64,000 bases of DNA from Pedobacter sp. ASV28. GTDB taxonomy: Bacteria > Bacteroidota > Bacteroidia > Sphingobacteriales > Sphingobacteriaceae. Positions 24,360 to 33,915 of the stretch are shown here, piece by piece. Location of the stretch: assembly GCF_016428855.1 (NCBI RefSeq), contig NZ_JAELTN010000009.1, forward strand, positions 1-64,000, in the 5' to 3' direction. The position numbers and the translations under genes are program-made. Below the pieces are notes generated by a model that was given only the letters and a program-made list of their open reading frames with translations, did not search any database and had not been told where the DNA came from. Numbering within the stretch: position 1 is the first letter of the stretch; each line of letters begins with the position of its first letter.

Positions 24360-27290
24360 TTAGGAAATTAAATGAAGTAAATTTTCTCTGCTGAGCGATT
24401 TAAAGATAGAGGTTTCGGTTTTGATGAGGCCTTTGGCCAAATCTCTCTTGGTTTCCTGCATGTGCATGATTTTTTCCTCTACTGTATCGGGGCAGATGAG
24501 CCTCACGGCCATTACATTTTTATGCTGCCCAATGCGATAGGTCCTGTCTATGGCCTGATTTTCTACTGCGGGATTCCACCAGGGGTCAATCAGGTATACA
24601 TAATCGGCCTGGGTAAGGTTAAGGCCTAGGCCACCTGCCTTTAGGCTGATGAGGAATACCCTTACTTCTGGGTCTTGCTGAAACGAGTTGACCTCGGTCA
24701 AGCGATCTTTTGTCTGGCCACTTAGGTAGGCAAATTTAAGGTTTCGTGTTTCCAGTTCTACCCTGATCAGGTTGAGCATGCCCACAAATTGTGAGAACAC
24801 CAGAATTTTATGGTAGGGCGCCTTACTTTCAAGCTGTTCCATCAATACCTCCATCTTTGCAGAAGCATTACCATAATACTTTTCCTGGCCCAATAGTGCC
24901 GGAGAATTACAGATCTGTCGCAATTTGGTAATGCCCTGCAGCACGTGCATACTGCTCTTGGTGAGTTCATCTTCCGATTTCCCCATTAGGTAATCCCTAA
25001 TTTCGTTACGGCAGCTCTCATATATTTCGCGCTGCCTAGCGCCCATTTCACAGTAGATGACCATCTCTGTTTTATCGGGCAGTTCTTTGGCCACCTGTTC
25101 TTTGGTGCGCCGCAGCACAAAAGGATGAATTCGTTGGTGTAGTTCGGCCGCACGTTTTGCGTCCTTAAACTGATCTATTGGCACCGAATACAGCTGTTTG
25201 AACTGCTCCCTGCTACCCAGTAGCCCGGGGCAGGCAAAAGAAAGCTGCCCATATAGATCGAAGGTGTTATTTTCGATCGGTGTACCCGTCATTACGATCT
25301 TATTGCGTGATTGCAACAGCTTCACTGCCTTATAGCGTTGTGAATCCGGGTTTTTGATGACTTGCGATTCATCCAGAAAAATATAATTGAAGCGGTAACC
25401 TTTTAACCATTTGATATCGGCCAGTAGCGTTCCATAGGAAGTAAGCACGACCTCATATGGATCAAAATTGGCCAAATGCCTTACCCTTGTAGCTCCATAA
25501 ATGGTGGTCAATTTCAGGTTAGGGGCAAACTTTTTGATTTCTTGCTGCCAATTGAATACCAAGGAGGCGGGTACCACCACCAAGTTGGTATTCTGCACCG
25601 CTTTTTCGCGCTGCGAGAGCACAAAAGCTAAAATCTGTATGGTTTTTCCCAGTCCCATATCGTCGGCCAAACAGCCTCCAAAATTAAAGGTATCCAAAAA
25701 GTTTAACCAGTTTAAGCCTTCTTGCTGGTAGCCTCTTAGGCTGGCCTGCAATCCTGCCGGGGGAGGTATTTTTTCAATATTTTTAAAGGTAGCCAACTTA
25801 GTGCGGTAAAGCGCCAGCCGCTCCTTTGTTTCCAGATCAAGAAAAGCTTCTTCATACAGTTCCTCTATTGCCGTATAATTAATATTTGGGGTACGCAGCG
25901 AATGTTCATCGATCATTTCCCCAGCGCTAAAGTAGCCTTCAAACTTTTTCAACCACTCCTTGGGCAGGATACCTATTGTACCATCATCTAAGGGCACGAA
26001 CTTATGCTTGTTCCTAATGGATTTGTGCAAGTGCTTGAGCGAAACCGTTTGTTGGTTAAACTTTACCTTGATGGTGGTTTCAAACCAATCTATACCACTA
26101 ATGACATGGATGGAAATATCGGCTTTATAGGCATTCAGCTGATTGCCCTTGAGCTCATTAAAACCCAAGATGACAATGCCCTTGCTCCGCCAAGCTTCAA
26201 AGGCCTCCAAAAACCATTCGGGCTCCAAGAAGTGCTTTCGGTGCAAATAAAAACAATCGGCATGACGCTGCTCGGAAAACTCGGCTACCTGATCGGCAAA
26301 GTAGGGATGCATCTTGGCAATAGTGGTAATAAATTGCAGCTCCCTTTCCTGGTCTCGCGCCAGTGTAAATAGTTGTCCACGCTTATCCTTGGTTTGGATT
26401 TGCTTTTGCGAAATCACCGGAATTTCGAGGGCACCATATCGCATTACAGGGGTAAGCAGCACAAAATCTGCTGATTCGGATAAATAAATGAGCTGCTCGT
26501 TTTCCAGGTCAAAGCCCTGCTCAATAATTTGACTTTTAGTAGCCGGCTTGAGGTAAGAATAATTGACCTTTACCTTTTCTTCTAATGATGACAAGATCTG
26601 CGTTTGGAAGTCTTCATATGCCGACCGTGTTAGGACCAAATTGTTATGATGCTGCTTAAAAAAGTCGATTAAGGTTAAAAAGTAAGGATGGTGCACCAGG
26701 TATAGCTGTTGTTTAACCTGAATAAAATAACGGTAACATAGTGTTATGGTTTCCAGGTCATAAGCTTTTCCATTCAAATGCAGCCTTGCCGACAGGGCAA
26801 AGGTATCGCCCCTTTCATCTACAGCAAGTTCTACCGCTGGCTGTAGCAGGGAAATCTTGGTTTTTACTACCGAATTGGCATTTATGGTAGTGGAGATTTT
26901 CTCGTCGTGCCTATAAACCTCCAACCCTAACGGATTATGCACAATCGCTTTTAGCGCCTCAAGGTCGGCTGTTGAACTGGCTTCGTTATAGTGGTTCCTA
27001 AACTTGCTTACCCCAGTGAAAAATTTGAGCACCGCCTGTTGCTCGCTTTTCCATACATAGTCTAGGGGATCTAACAGCTGAAAAGGATTTTTGAGCTTGT
27101 TCTGCCTACTGCGTTCGGCACTGATCAGTTCAACAACCAAATGCCGATAATGGCGATGGCGACTAAAAACAAGTGCAAGCTGCGGATAAGAAGGGTTTAC
27201 CGGCAAATGAGACAGCTTGTTGGCCTGTACAATGGGCACAAGTACCTCATAGTTGAGCTGATCAATAGGTTCGTCATCGCTTTCCTTCAT
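24360..27290 (-). CDS. SNF2-family DNA helicase/ATPase
   Basis: The 976-residue protein has a long N-terminal region of unclear fold, then the SNF2 ATPase core: Walker A DDMGLGKT (about 540), DESQ box (about 638), TGTPIENN, and the C-terminal helicase half with LKAGGLGLNLTQADYVYLID and WWNPAVENQAIDRTYRIGQ (about 900). Such proteins use ATP to move along duplex DNA and remodel DNA-bound complexes, including stalled RNA polymerase. It is not DrmD-like in context, lying 20 kb from the DUF1998 gene, and looks like the conserved chromosomal SNF2 protein of Bacteroidota. It is alone in its transcription unit, with a short gap to the SelW-like gene. Confidence 0.9.
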   Translation of the reverse strand: MKESDDEPIDQLNYEVLVPIVQANKLSHLPVNPSYPQLALVFSRHRHYRHLVVELISAERSRQNKLKNPFQLLDPLDYVWKSEQQAVLKFFTGVSKFRNHYNEASSTADLEALKAIVHNPLGLEVYRHDEKISTTINANSVVKTKISLLQPAVELAVDERGDTFALSARLHLNGKAYDLETITLCYRYFIQVKQQLYLVHHPYFLTLIDFFKQHHNNLVLTRSAYEDFQTQILSSLEEKVKVNYSYLKPATKSQIIEQGFDLENEQLIYLSESADFVLLTPVMRYGALEIPVISQKQIQTKDKRGQLFTLARDQERELQFITTIAKMHPYFADQVAEFSEQRHADCFYLHRKHFLEPEWFLEAFEAWRSKGIVILGFNELKGNQLNAYKADISIHVISGIDWFETTIKVKFNQQTVSLKHLHKSIRNKHKFVPLDDGTIGILPKEWLKKFEGYFSAGEMIDEHSLRTPNINYTAIEELYEEAFLDLETKERLALYRTKLATFKNIEKIPPPAGLQASLRGYQQEGLNWLNFLDTFNFGGCLADDMGLGKTIQILAFVLSQREKAVQNTNLVVVPASLVFNWQQEIKKFAPNLKLTTIYGATRVRHLANFDPYEVVLTSYGTLLADIKWLKGYRFNYIFLDESQVIKNPDSQRYKAVKLLQSRNKIVMTGTPIENNTFDLYGQLSFACPGLLGSREQFKQLYSVPIDQFKDAKRAAELHQRIHPFVLRRTKEQVAKELPDKTEMVIYCEMGARQREIYESCRNEIRDYLMGKSEDELTKSSMHVLQGITKLRQICNSPALLGQEKYYGNASAKMEVLMEQLESKAPYHKILVFSQFVGMLNLIRVELETRNLKFAYLSGQTKDRLTEVNSFQQDPEVRVFLISLKAGGLGLNLTQADYVYLIDPWWNPAVENQAIDRTYRIGQHKNVMAVRLICPDTVEEKIMHMQETKRDLAKGLIKTETSIFKSLSRENLLHLIS

Positions 27291-27425
27291 GGCAGAATTT
27301 TATAAGGGCTTAAAGATAAACCAAATTAGGCAAGATCACGAAGGGAGAAGATCAATATCTAAAGTATCCTTGGTCTAGGTTGAAATGGATGGTGATTATA
27401 AATCTCGACTAAAGGTGCTGCCCAT

Positions 27426-27707
27426 TTATTTGACATCGGAATGGCCGAGGGGCATAGCTGGATTCACCACATCACGCACCAACCGTTTAAGCTCCTTAAT
27501 TTCGGGAAAACGTCCGGCTGTTTTTCGATCAAAGATCAGCTCCCCCTCCACAGAGATCAAAAAGGTGCCACCAGTTTCACTGGGCTTTAGCATTACACCG
27601 TTTAGCTCATCTGTAAAAGTGGTCAGAAGTTCCTGTGCGAAATAAGCAGAGCGCAGCATCCAGCCACATTTAGGGCAATATTCTATGGTGACAGAGGGTT
27701 TCATCAT
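27426..27707 (-). CDS. SelT/SelW/SelH (Rdx) family thioredoxin-like protein
   Basis: The 93-residue protein has the family redox motif CPKC at residues 11-14 (Cys in place of selenocysteine), after a short strand (SVTIEY). GGTFLISVEGELIFDRK and GRFPEIKELKRLVRDVV complete the fold. The family is thought to take part in thiol redox chemistry, though bacterial roles are poorly known. It reads toward the SNF2 gene. Confidence 0.85.
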   Translation of the reverse strand: MMKPSVTIEYCPKCGWMLRSAYFAQELLTTFTDELNGVMLKPSETGGTFLISVEGELIFDRKTAGRFPEIKELKRLVRDVVNPAMPLGHSDVK

Positions 27708-27770
27708 GGCTGGGCAAGATAGGCAAAATTTGCAATTAGTCTAGATTCGAAATCCATACCTGATGAAATA

Positions 27771-27820
27771 CAGATTTAAAATCTGCTTCAATTAGGTTTC
27801 GATTATAAATCCCACCCAAT
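27771..27820. repeat. short dispersed palindromic repeat (GGATTTAAAATCC type)
   Basis: CAGATTTAAAATCTG (perfect palindrome) followed by TTTCGATTATAAATCCCACCC resembles 15817-15870 and 23211-23260. Confidence 0.45.
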
Positions 27821-27927
27821 GGCAGTATTTCTCTGATCCCAAAAATGCAACGATTAAATGCTCCGCATAAACTTAAAATTACCACATCAAAAACCCTTCT
27901 TATCTGCTTTTTATGGGAAGTAAAGGC

Positions 27928-27935
27928 TATATTTG
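27928..27935 (+). promoter_or_regulatory. Bacteroidota -7 promoter box
   Basis: TATATTTG matches TAnnTTTG exactly and lies 28 bases before the HAD phosphatase start. Confidence 0.4.
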
Positions 27936-27963
27936 TTGAATAACATCATAAAACTCAAGAAAT

Positions 27964-28752
27964 ATGAAACAGGGCCTGTTGATAGACATGGATGGCGTAA
28001 TTTACAGTGGCGAAGAACTAATATTTGGTGCCGACAAATTTATTAAGCATCTATTAAAGGAAGGTATTCCATTTGCCTTTATGACCAACAACAGTCAACG
28101 TACAGCGCTCGAAGTGGTACGCAAGCTGAAGGCACTTGGCATAGAAGTAAAACAAAGCCATGTATATACCAGTGCCATGGCTACTGGCAAATTCCTTTCC
28201 GACCAAAGCCCAAATGGTACGGCCTATGTATTGGGAGAAGGCGGTCTGATCAGTAGTCTACATGCCCACGGCATTACCTTGGTGAATACAGACCCCGAAT
28301 TTGTAGTGCTGGGCGAGGGCAGAAATTTCACATTGGAAATGGTGCAAAGGGCGGTAGATATGATTTTGGCAGGAGCCAAGTTCATTACCACCAATAGGGA
28401 CCCTTCTCCAAAAAAACCAGGTTGGAACAACCTTGGCATTGCAGCCACTACGGCAATGATCGAAGAAGCCACTGGCAGAAAGGCATTTGTAACAGGAAAA
28501 CCAAGTCCGGTGATGATGAGGTCGGCACGTAAGTTTCTGGGCCTGGAAACCAGTGAGACAACCATCATTGGCGACACGATGGAGACCGATATACAAGGTG
28601 GGGTACAAATGGGCTACAAAACCATACTGGTTCTGTCGGGCATATCAAGCAAAGATACCCTAGGTCATTATGCCTTTAAGCCCGATATGATTGCAAGTTC
28701 TGTAGATGAGATCAAATTTCCGCTAAGCTGGTGGGAGCACAAGGCCTCATAA
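27964..28752 (+). CDS. HAD-IIA phosphatase (NagD-like)
   Basis: The 262-residue protein carries HAD motifs: DMDGVIYSG (nucleophile Asp8, proton donor Asp10), motif II FMTNNS, the GKPSP lysine (about 179), and GDTMETDI (about 199-206). The C2-type cap between motif II and III and the overall length fit the NagD/AraL branch, which dephosphorylates nucleotides and sugar phosphates, often as metabolite repair. The substrate is not deducible. A terminator follows immediately. Confidence 0.85.
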   Translation: MKQGLLIDMDGVIYSGEELIFGADKFIKHLLKEGIPFAFMTNNSQRTALEVVRKLKALGIEVKQSHVYTSAMATGKFLSDQSPNGTAYVLGEGGLISSLHAHGITLVNTDPEFVVLGEGRNFTLEMVQRAVDMILAGAKFITTNRDPSPKKPGWNNLGIAATTAMIEEATGRKAFVTGKPSPVMMRSARKFLGLETSETTIIGDTMETDIQGGVQMGYKTILVLSGISSKDTLGHYAFKPDMIASSVDEIKFPLSWWEHKAS

Positions 28753-28784
28753 AAAAGTTTGTAGGCTGGCCAACGCCTTAATAG

Positions 28785-28817
28785 AAAAACCAGCGAAAGA
28801 AAAGCTTGCTGGTTTTT
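28785..28817 (+). terminator. intrinsic terminator after the HAD phosphatase
   Basis: AAAAACCAGC (28785-28794) and GCTGGTTTTT (28808-28817) are perfect complements, with the T-run inside the right arm. Confidence 0.75.
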
Positions 28818-28930
28818 CATGACCATCCTTTTCTTGATGGGCCATTCTTAATGAAAGCTATTCCATTTCACAAAAAATGAAAAGGTCAAGGCAACAGCTA
28901 CCCAACATTTTTCATACCTTTGCCCATCAT

Positions 28931-29851
28931 ATGCAGGGCTTAGTCATTAAATCTACTGGAAGTTGGTATCAGGTATTTGCTGAAGATGGCGAAACCTACC
29001 AATGTCGCATCAAAGGTAAATTTAGGATGAAGGGCATACAAACCACCAATCCTATTGCCGTTGGCGACCAGGTAGACTTCGAGTTAGAGCCTAATGCCAA
29101 TACGGGCGTTATAGACAGGCTACATCAACGTAAAAACTATATCATCCGCAAATCGATCAACCTGAGCAAACAGGCACAGGTTATTGCGGCCAATCTGGAC
29201 CAGGCTTTTCTGATCGTTACCTTAGCCTCACCCCGCACATCGTTGGGCTTTATAGACCGTTTTTTGGTCACTTCCGAGGCCTACGGCATCCCAACCTCTC
29301 TGATATTCAACAAACTGGACCTCTTCAGTGAGCATGGCTTGGAGATCCTAGCTGAATACAAGGCGATCTATGAACAGATCGGCTACCCATGTCATGAGGT
29401 TTCTGCCTTAAAGGGCACCAATATAGCGCAGCTTAAAAATTTGCTGAAAGACAAGGTCACTTTATTTTCCGGCCATTCGGGCGTGGGAAAATCAAGCCTG
29501 ATCAATGCCCTGCTGCCCGGCTTTGAGCTTAAAACCGGAGAAGTAAGCGAATCGAGCGACAAGGGGCAACATACCACTACCTTCGCGGAAATGTATAACC
29601 TGCCCTTTGGAGGTTATTTAATTGATACGCCAGGTATTCGGGAGTTGGGCATTGTAGACATTGAAAAAGAGGAACTGAGCCATTTTTTTGTAGAGATGCG
29701 CGATCGCCTGAACCAGTGTAGGTTTAACAATTGCAGACACGTTAACGAGCCCGGCTGTGCAGTGATCAAAGCCGTTGAAAATGGCGAGATTGGGCTTAGC
29801 CGCTATGAAAGCTACCTGAGCATCTATCACGGGCATGATACCAGGGCCTAA
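28931..29851 (+). CDS. rsgA: ribosome small-subunit biogenesis GTPase RsgA
   Basis: The 306-residue protein starts at 28931 (MQGLVIKSTGSWYQV), the usual RsgA start; an upstream frame from 28877 adds 18 unrelated residues. It has an OB-fold (1-65), the circularly permuted GTPase domain with NKLD (G4) before GHSGVGKSS (G1) and DTPG (G3), and a C-terminal zinc motif (CRFNNCRHVNEPGC). RsgA releases late assembly factors from the 30S subunit and checks its maturation. The gene follows the HAD phosphatase terminator and is transcribed separately. Confidence 0.95.
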   Translation: MQGLVIKSTGSWYQVFAEDGETYQCRIKGKFRMKGIQTTNPIAVGDQVDFELEPNANTGVIDRLHQRKNYIIRKSINLSKQAQVIAANLDQAFLIVTLASPRTSLGFIDRFLVTSEAYGIPTSLIFNKLDLFSEHGLEILAEYKAIYEQIGYPCHEVSALKGTNIAQLKNLLKDKVTLFSGHSGVGKSSLINALLPGFELKTGEVSESSDKGQHTTTFAEMYNLPFGGYLIDTPGIRELGIVDIEKEELSHFFVEMRDRLNQCRFNNCRHVNEPGCAVIKAVENGEIGLSRYESYLSIYHGHDTRA

Positions 29852-29891
29852 TTGGGACCCGAACAAAGTTCAAGGAAAAAACAAGCCAACG

Positions 29892-30830
29892 CTAGTTGAA
29901 CTTATTTGCTTCCAGCCAATTCTTTAACCTTTCGAACCAATCGTCCTTGGTGGTCTTATTATATAAGCCAAAACCATGTCCTCCCGCCTGGTAGACATGC
30001 ATTTCTACAGGCACACCATTCTTCACCAAGGCCTCATTGTACATAATGCTGTTTTTTACGGGCACCGTTGTATCATTATTGGCATGTACCAAAAAGGCAG
30101 GAGGGGTTTGTGCCGTTACCTGTCTTTCAGCAGAAAAATATTTCCTTTGCTCTGGTGTAGGGTTTTCGCCCAACAACCTGTTGACCGATCCTGAATGAGT
30201 ATATTGGCCAAAACTGATTACCGGATAGATGAGAATAGAAAAATCGGGCCTTAAGCTGATGTTCTCCTGATTTTGCACCTTCATATCTGCATAATGTACA
30301 CTTAAGCTAGCGGCCAAATGCCCTCCAGCAGAAAAGCCAACAATTCCTATTTTATTGGTCTGTATATTCCAATTGGCTGCATTTTTCCGAACCAAATACA
30401 TCGCCTGTAAAACATCTTGCAAAGGCCCCGTGGTTTTATCCTGCATCACCAAATCGCTCGGCAGACGATACTTCAGCACAAATGCGGTAATGCCCAGTTC
30501 ATTGAACCTTTTGGCAACATTATAGCCCTCTTTGTCAATGGCAAGGATGGCATAACCACCTCCCGGGCAAATGATCACTGCCGCTCCGGTTGGATTTTTT
30601 GCGGGATAAACAATAAGCTCAGGCTTGGTCACCTTGCTCAACCTTGCGCCCCCATCTTTGTTAGGCACATTTTCTTCTACATAATCTGATGGGGTTGGCC
30701 TCGCTCCCGGCACAGCGCCTCCATATAAAGAAATCACTTCTTGTGCATTTACCGTTGTCATAGCTAGTAAAAGGAAAGTCAGCAGACCGAAGGCCCGAAA
30801 ACCAAAAGATATATCGAAGTATTTAGTCAT
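29892..30830 (-). CDS. exported alpha/beta hydrolase (acetyl-xylan-esterase/BD-FAE-like)
   Basis: The 312-residue protein has a signal peptide ending VNAQ. It has the esterase fold with VIICPGGGY (oxyanion hole), GFSAGG (Ser nucleophile, about residue 166), the DTTVPV loop (Asp about 256) and GGHGFG (His about 287). This set matches the COG0657 lipase/esterase branch seen as acetylated-polysaccharide esterases in Bacteroidota. It probably deacetylates plant or microbial glycans in the periplasm. It converges on rsgA, 40 bases away. Confidence 0.85.
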   Translation of the reverse strand: MTKYFDISFGFRAFGLLTFLLLAMTTVNAQEVISLYGGAVPGARPTPSDYVEENVPNKDGGARLSKVTKPELIVYPAKNPTGAAVIICPGGGYAILAIDKEGYNVAKRFNELGITAFVLKYRLPSDLVMQDKTTGPLQDVLQAMYLVRKNAANWNIQTNKIGIVGFSAGGHLAASLSVHYADMKVQNQENISLRPDFSILIYPVISFGQYTHSGSVNRLLGENPTPEQRKYFSAERQVTAQTPPAFLVHANNDTTVPVKNSIMYNEALVKNGVPVEMHVYQAGGHGFGLYNKTTKDDWFERLKNWLEANKFN

Positions 30831-31061
30831 TAGTTATGATATTTTATTCAAGCACTAAATTTAACCATAAAAGTAACAAATTAGAAAACAAAAGCAGTTG
30901 GCCGTTTTCAGCTAGTGATGCCCTAGCCTACCTCGAGCGCAACCCTTATTTATCCAAAAAAGAACCACCTATATCAGACAGCAAAAAGCTTTTTTGTAGG
31001 CAGCCTTCAACAAGATTATACCGACCTAAGCACTTTCCAACAATTTAAACGACTCGCCTTT

Positions 31062-32136
31062 TTAAAACTCCATCAAATAAGCTTTGAGGAATTCATTAAT
31101 ATCTCCGTTCAATACTGCATCTGGATTGGAAGTTTGATAATTGGTACGATGATCTTTCACCCGCCTATCGTCCAACACGTAACTTCTGATCTGCGAACCC
31201 CACTCTATTTTTTTCTTATTGCCTTCTATGGCAGCCGTTGCCTCCATCCGTTTACGCATTTCAATTTCGTACAATTGCGATTTCAGCAAGCGAATAGCAT
31301 TTTCCTTATTTTGCAACTGTGACCTTGACTCTTGATTTTTAATGATAATGCCCGATGGCTTATGGTATAAACGTACCGCAGTTTCTACCTTGTTTACGTT
31401 CTGTCCGCCCGCACCACCAGATCGGAAGGTTTCAAATTCGATGTCGGCAGGATTTACCTCGATTTCTATGGTATCGTCTACCAACGGATAAACATATACC
31501 GAGGCAAAAGAAGTATGGCGACGGGCATTGGAATCAAACGGAGAAATGCGCACCAAACGGTGTACCCCATTCTCGCCCTTTAGGTAACCATAGGCAAACT
31601 CGCCACTGATCTCTAAAGTAACGGTCTTTACCCCTGCCACATCTCCTTCCTGATAATCTTGTTCGGCTACTTTATAACCATTTTTCTCTGCCCACATAAT
31701 GTACATGCGCATCAGCATACTGGCCCAATCACAGCTTTCTGTGCCGCCTGCACCCGCCGTAATCTGTAGCACCGCATTCAGTTGGTCTTCCTTGCTGTTG
31801 AGCATATTTTTCAGTTCCAGATCTTCTACCGCCTTTAGGGCCAATTGATACTGTTGCTCCACCTCTTCTTCACTCGCATCGCCACTTTGCTGAAATTCAT
31901 AGAGCACGGCTGTATCTTCAAAAGCTATATTGGCCTTGGCAAAACCTTCTGTCCATTTCTTTTTGGTGCTAATTTCGGCCAAGATCTGTTCGGCACGTTT
32001 GGGATTATCCCAAAAATTAGGATCCAGCGTTATCTTTTCCTCTTCGCCAATCTGGTATAAAAGCTCATCAACGTCAAAGATACCCCCTCAGAGAAGTTAA
32101 TCTATCTCTTAAATCCTGTAACTGTTCTTTAGTCAT
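31062..32136 (-). CDS. prfB: peptide chain release factor 2, programmed +1 frameshift
   Basis: The gene begins at 32136; the first 20 codons reach an in-frame TGA at 32076-32074. Reading then continues in the +1 frame (GAC at 32075-32073) to the stop at 31062, giving 357 residues. RF2 hallmarks are present: the tripeptide SPF ([11 protein letters not shown]) for UGA/UAA recognition and the GGQ motif ([11 protein letters not shown]) for peptide release. The frameshift site is the classical CTT-TGA-C preceded by AGGGGG. Low RF2 slows termination at TGA and favours shifting, so the gene regulates its own product. An annotation starting at 31982 would miss the first 52 residues. Confidence 0.95.
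32073..32088 (-). promoter_or_regulatory. prfB recoding site
   Basis: Minus-strand AGGGGGTATCTTTGAC: an internal Shine-Dalgarno-like AGGGGG three bases before the slippery CTT codon, then TGA and C. This is the conserved RF2 frameshift signal. Confidence 0.95.
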
Positions 32137-32330
32137 AAAGGCAAATATAGGAAAGTTGCTTATTAATTAAATTATTAGAAGACTGGAAAGTGTAAAGGTT
32201 TTCTATGGCAAGTTTTAGCCCTAATTTCCTAAATGGGAAATATAAAGTTGATTTTGTTTTGGAAAGCAATTACAATAGTTCTTATGTGCCTACAGCCCCT
32301 TATATGCTACCGTCTTTTTTGTGCCATTAG

Positions 32331-32412
32331 GTCGTCATTGCGAACGCAGAGAGAAATCTCAAAGTTAAATGCATCCAACAAGCAGATTGCTCCTCATTCC
32401 TCGTCGAAATAA
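32331..32412. repeat. REP-like intergenic element
   Basis: GTCGTCATTGCGAACGCAGAGAGAAATCTC ... GCAGATTGCTCCTCATTCCTCGTCGA resembles the imperfect palindromes built on CGTCATTGCGA and GATTGCTTCG that are scattered through Sphingobacteriaceae genomes. It is partly degraded. The rest of 32137-32530 holds nothing recognisable beyond the prfB upstream region. Confidence 0.45.
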
Positions 32413-32530
32413 TACAATAAAAAAGTACTTCCGCTGCTACCGGGTTTAGTTTACGAAAGACAGCTCTCCAACACTGCATTCGAAATGGCTAAAGTTCTTC
32501 TTTAACCGATATTATCACCGAGTAATTTCC

Positions 32531-33838
32531 CTACTTCTTCTTCATTCCCATATAATCCAAAGTCAAATTACACAATGCTTTTACCCCCAAATCGAAGCTG
32601 CTTTCATCAATAAAGAAATCTGGAGTATGATGTGAAGCCGCCTTCAATGGATCTTGTCCTTTTGGTAAGGCGCCCAAGAAAAAGAACAGACCAGGTACCT
32701 TTTCCTGATAAAAAGAAAAATCCTCCGCACCAGTTACCGGTGGTTTTAGTTTTACATTTGCTGCTCCAGCCGTATATTGCAAAGAAGGCAACATTTTTTC
32801 TGTCAGCTCCAGATCGTTAAAGGTAACGGGATAATGTGCACTATATGGGATTTTAACTTCGGCTTTTGCCCCCGCAGCCTCTGCCGTTTTAGTGACAATG
32901 GTCTTGATGCGCTCAATAAACAGGGCCTCATCTTCTTTAGTGAAATTGCGTACCGTACCCAACATTTCTACCTTTTCGGGGATGATATTAGACCTTACTC
33001 CCCCATGGATACTACCAATGGTGACCACTCCGGGGTTTTCTGTTACATTTAAGTTTCGGCTAACAATGGTCTGCAGGCTGTTCACTATCTGTGCTGCCAC
33101 CACAATAGGGTCTACACTGCTCCAAGGATAGGCACCATGCGCCTGTTTGCCGGTAATGGTAATCTTCATATCGTTAACCGCTGCCATGGTTCCCCCTGGC
33201 CTATAGGTAAGTTGGCCAACAGGGGTCTGGGAATTAATGTGCAGACCAAAAATAACATCCACCTTCGGATTTTCCAATACCCCTTCCTTCACCATTAGTT
33301 CGGCCCCACCTTCTTCACCTACAGGTGCGCCTTCTTCTGCGGGCTGGAAAATAAACTTTACCGTTCCGGCCAGGTTCTTCTGCATTCCGGCCAGTACCTC
33401 GGCCACGCCCATTAGGATAGCCACGTGCGAATCATGACCACAAGCATGCATAACTCCTACCTGCTGACCATTATAGGTTGTTTTAACCTTCGATGCAAAG
33501 GGTACGTCTACCCGTTCTGTTACGGGAAGGGCATCCATATCGGCCCTCAATGCAATTACAGGACCTGGCTTGCCCCCTTTCAGCAGGCCTACCACCCCAG
33601 TTTTGGCCACTCCCGTATTTACTTCAATGCCTAAAGCCTGCAAATGCTTGGCGATGATCTCTGCAGTGCGTTTCTCTTGGTTGCCCAACTCTGGATGCTC
33701 ATGAAAATCCCTACGCCACGCTATCACTTTCGACGAAATGGCATCTGCACGTTTAGCGGCTTCGGTCTTTTGAACCAACGTTTGGGCGAATAGACCTAAC
33801 GGCACAATTAAAAGCCCAGAAAGCAATAGTTTTTTCAT
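32531..33838 (-). CDS. exported M20-family amidohydrolase
   Basis: The 435-residue protein has a signal peptide (MKKLLLSGLLIVPLGLFAQ) and the M20D amidohydrolase pattern: HACGHDSHV (metal ligands, about 131-139), EEGAPVGEEGG with catalytic glutamates, GKQAHGAYPW in the dimerisation domain, and HHTPDF near the C-terminus. Enzymes of this type cleave N-acyl amino acids, hippurate or similar amides using two divalent metals. This copy would act in the periplasm; the window also has a cytoplasmic relative at 47117. Confidence 0.9.
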   Translation of the reverse strand: MKKLLLSGLLIVPLGLFAQTLVQKTEAAKRADAISSKVIAWRRDFHEHPELGNQEKRTAEIIAKHLQALGIEVNTGVAKTGVVGLLKGGKPGPVIALRADMDALPVTERVDVPFASKVKTTYNGQQVGVMHACGHDSHVAILMGVAEVLAGMQKNLAGTVKFIFQPAEEGAPVGEEGGAELMVKEGVLENPKVDVIFGLHINSQTPVGQLTYRPGGTMAAVNDMKITITGKQAHGAYPWSSVDPIVVAAQIVNSLQTIVSRNLNVTENPGVVTIGSIHGGVRSNIIPEKVEMLGTVRNFTKEDEALFIERIKTIVTKTAEAAGAKAEVKIPYSAHYPVTFNDLELTEKMLPSLQYTAGAANVKLKPPVTGAEDFSFYQEKVPGLFFFLGALPKGQDPLKAASHHTPDFFIDESSFDLGVKALCNLTLDYMGMKKK

Positions 33839-33915
33839 GATGGTTTAGCTTAATTTAAGCCAATATAATGAAAAATAAAATCTAAGCTCAATGCCTCGCC
33901 CGCATTTCTTAAAAA

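Noticed and set aside
24360-27290. SNF2 helicase as the missing DISARM helicase
   Set aside because: It is 20 kb away, alone, and has the layout of the conserved chromosomal SNF2 protein; proximity gives no support.
28877-28930. Upstream start of rsgA
   Set aside because: The added 18 residues are not found in RsgA proteins, whereas the start at 28931 gives the usual N-terminus.
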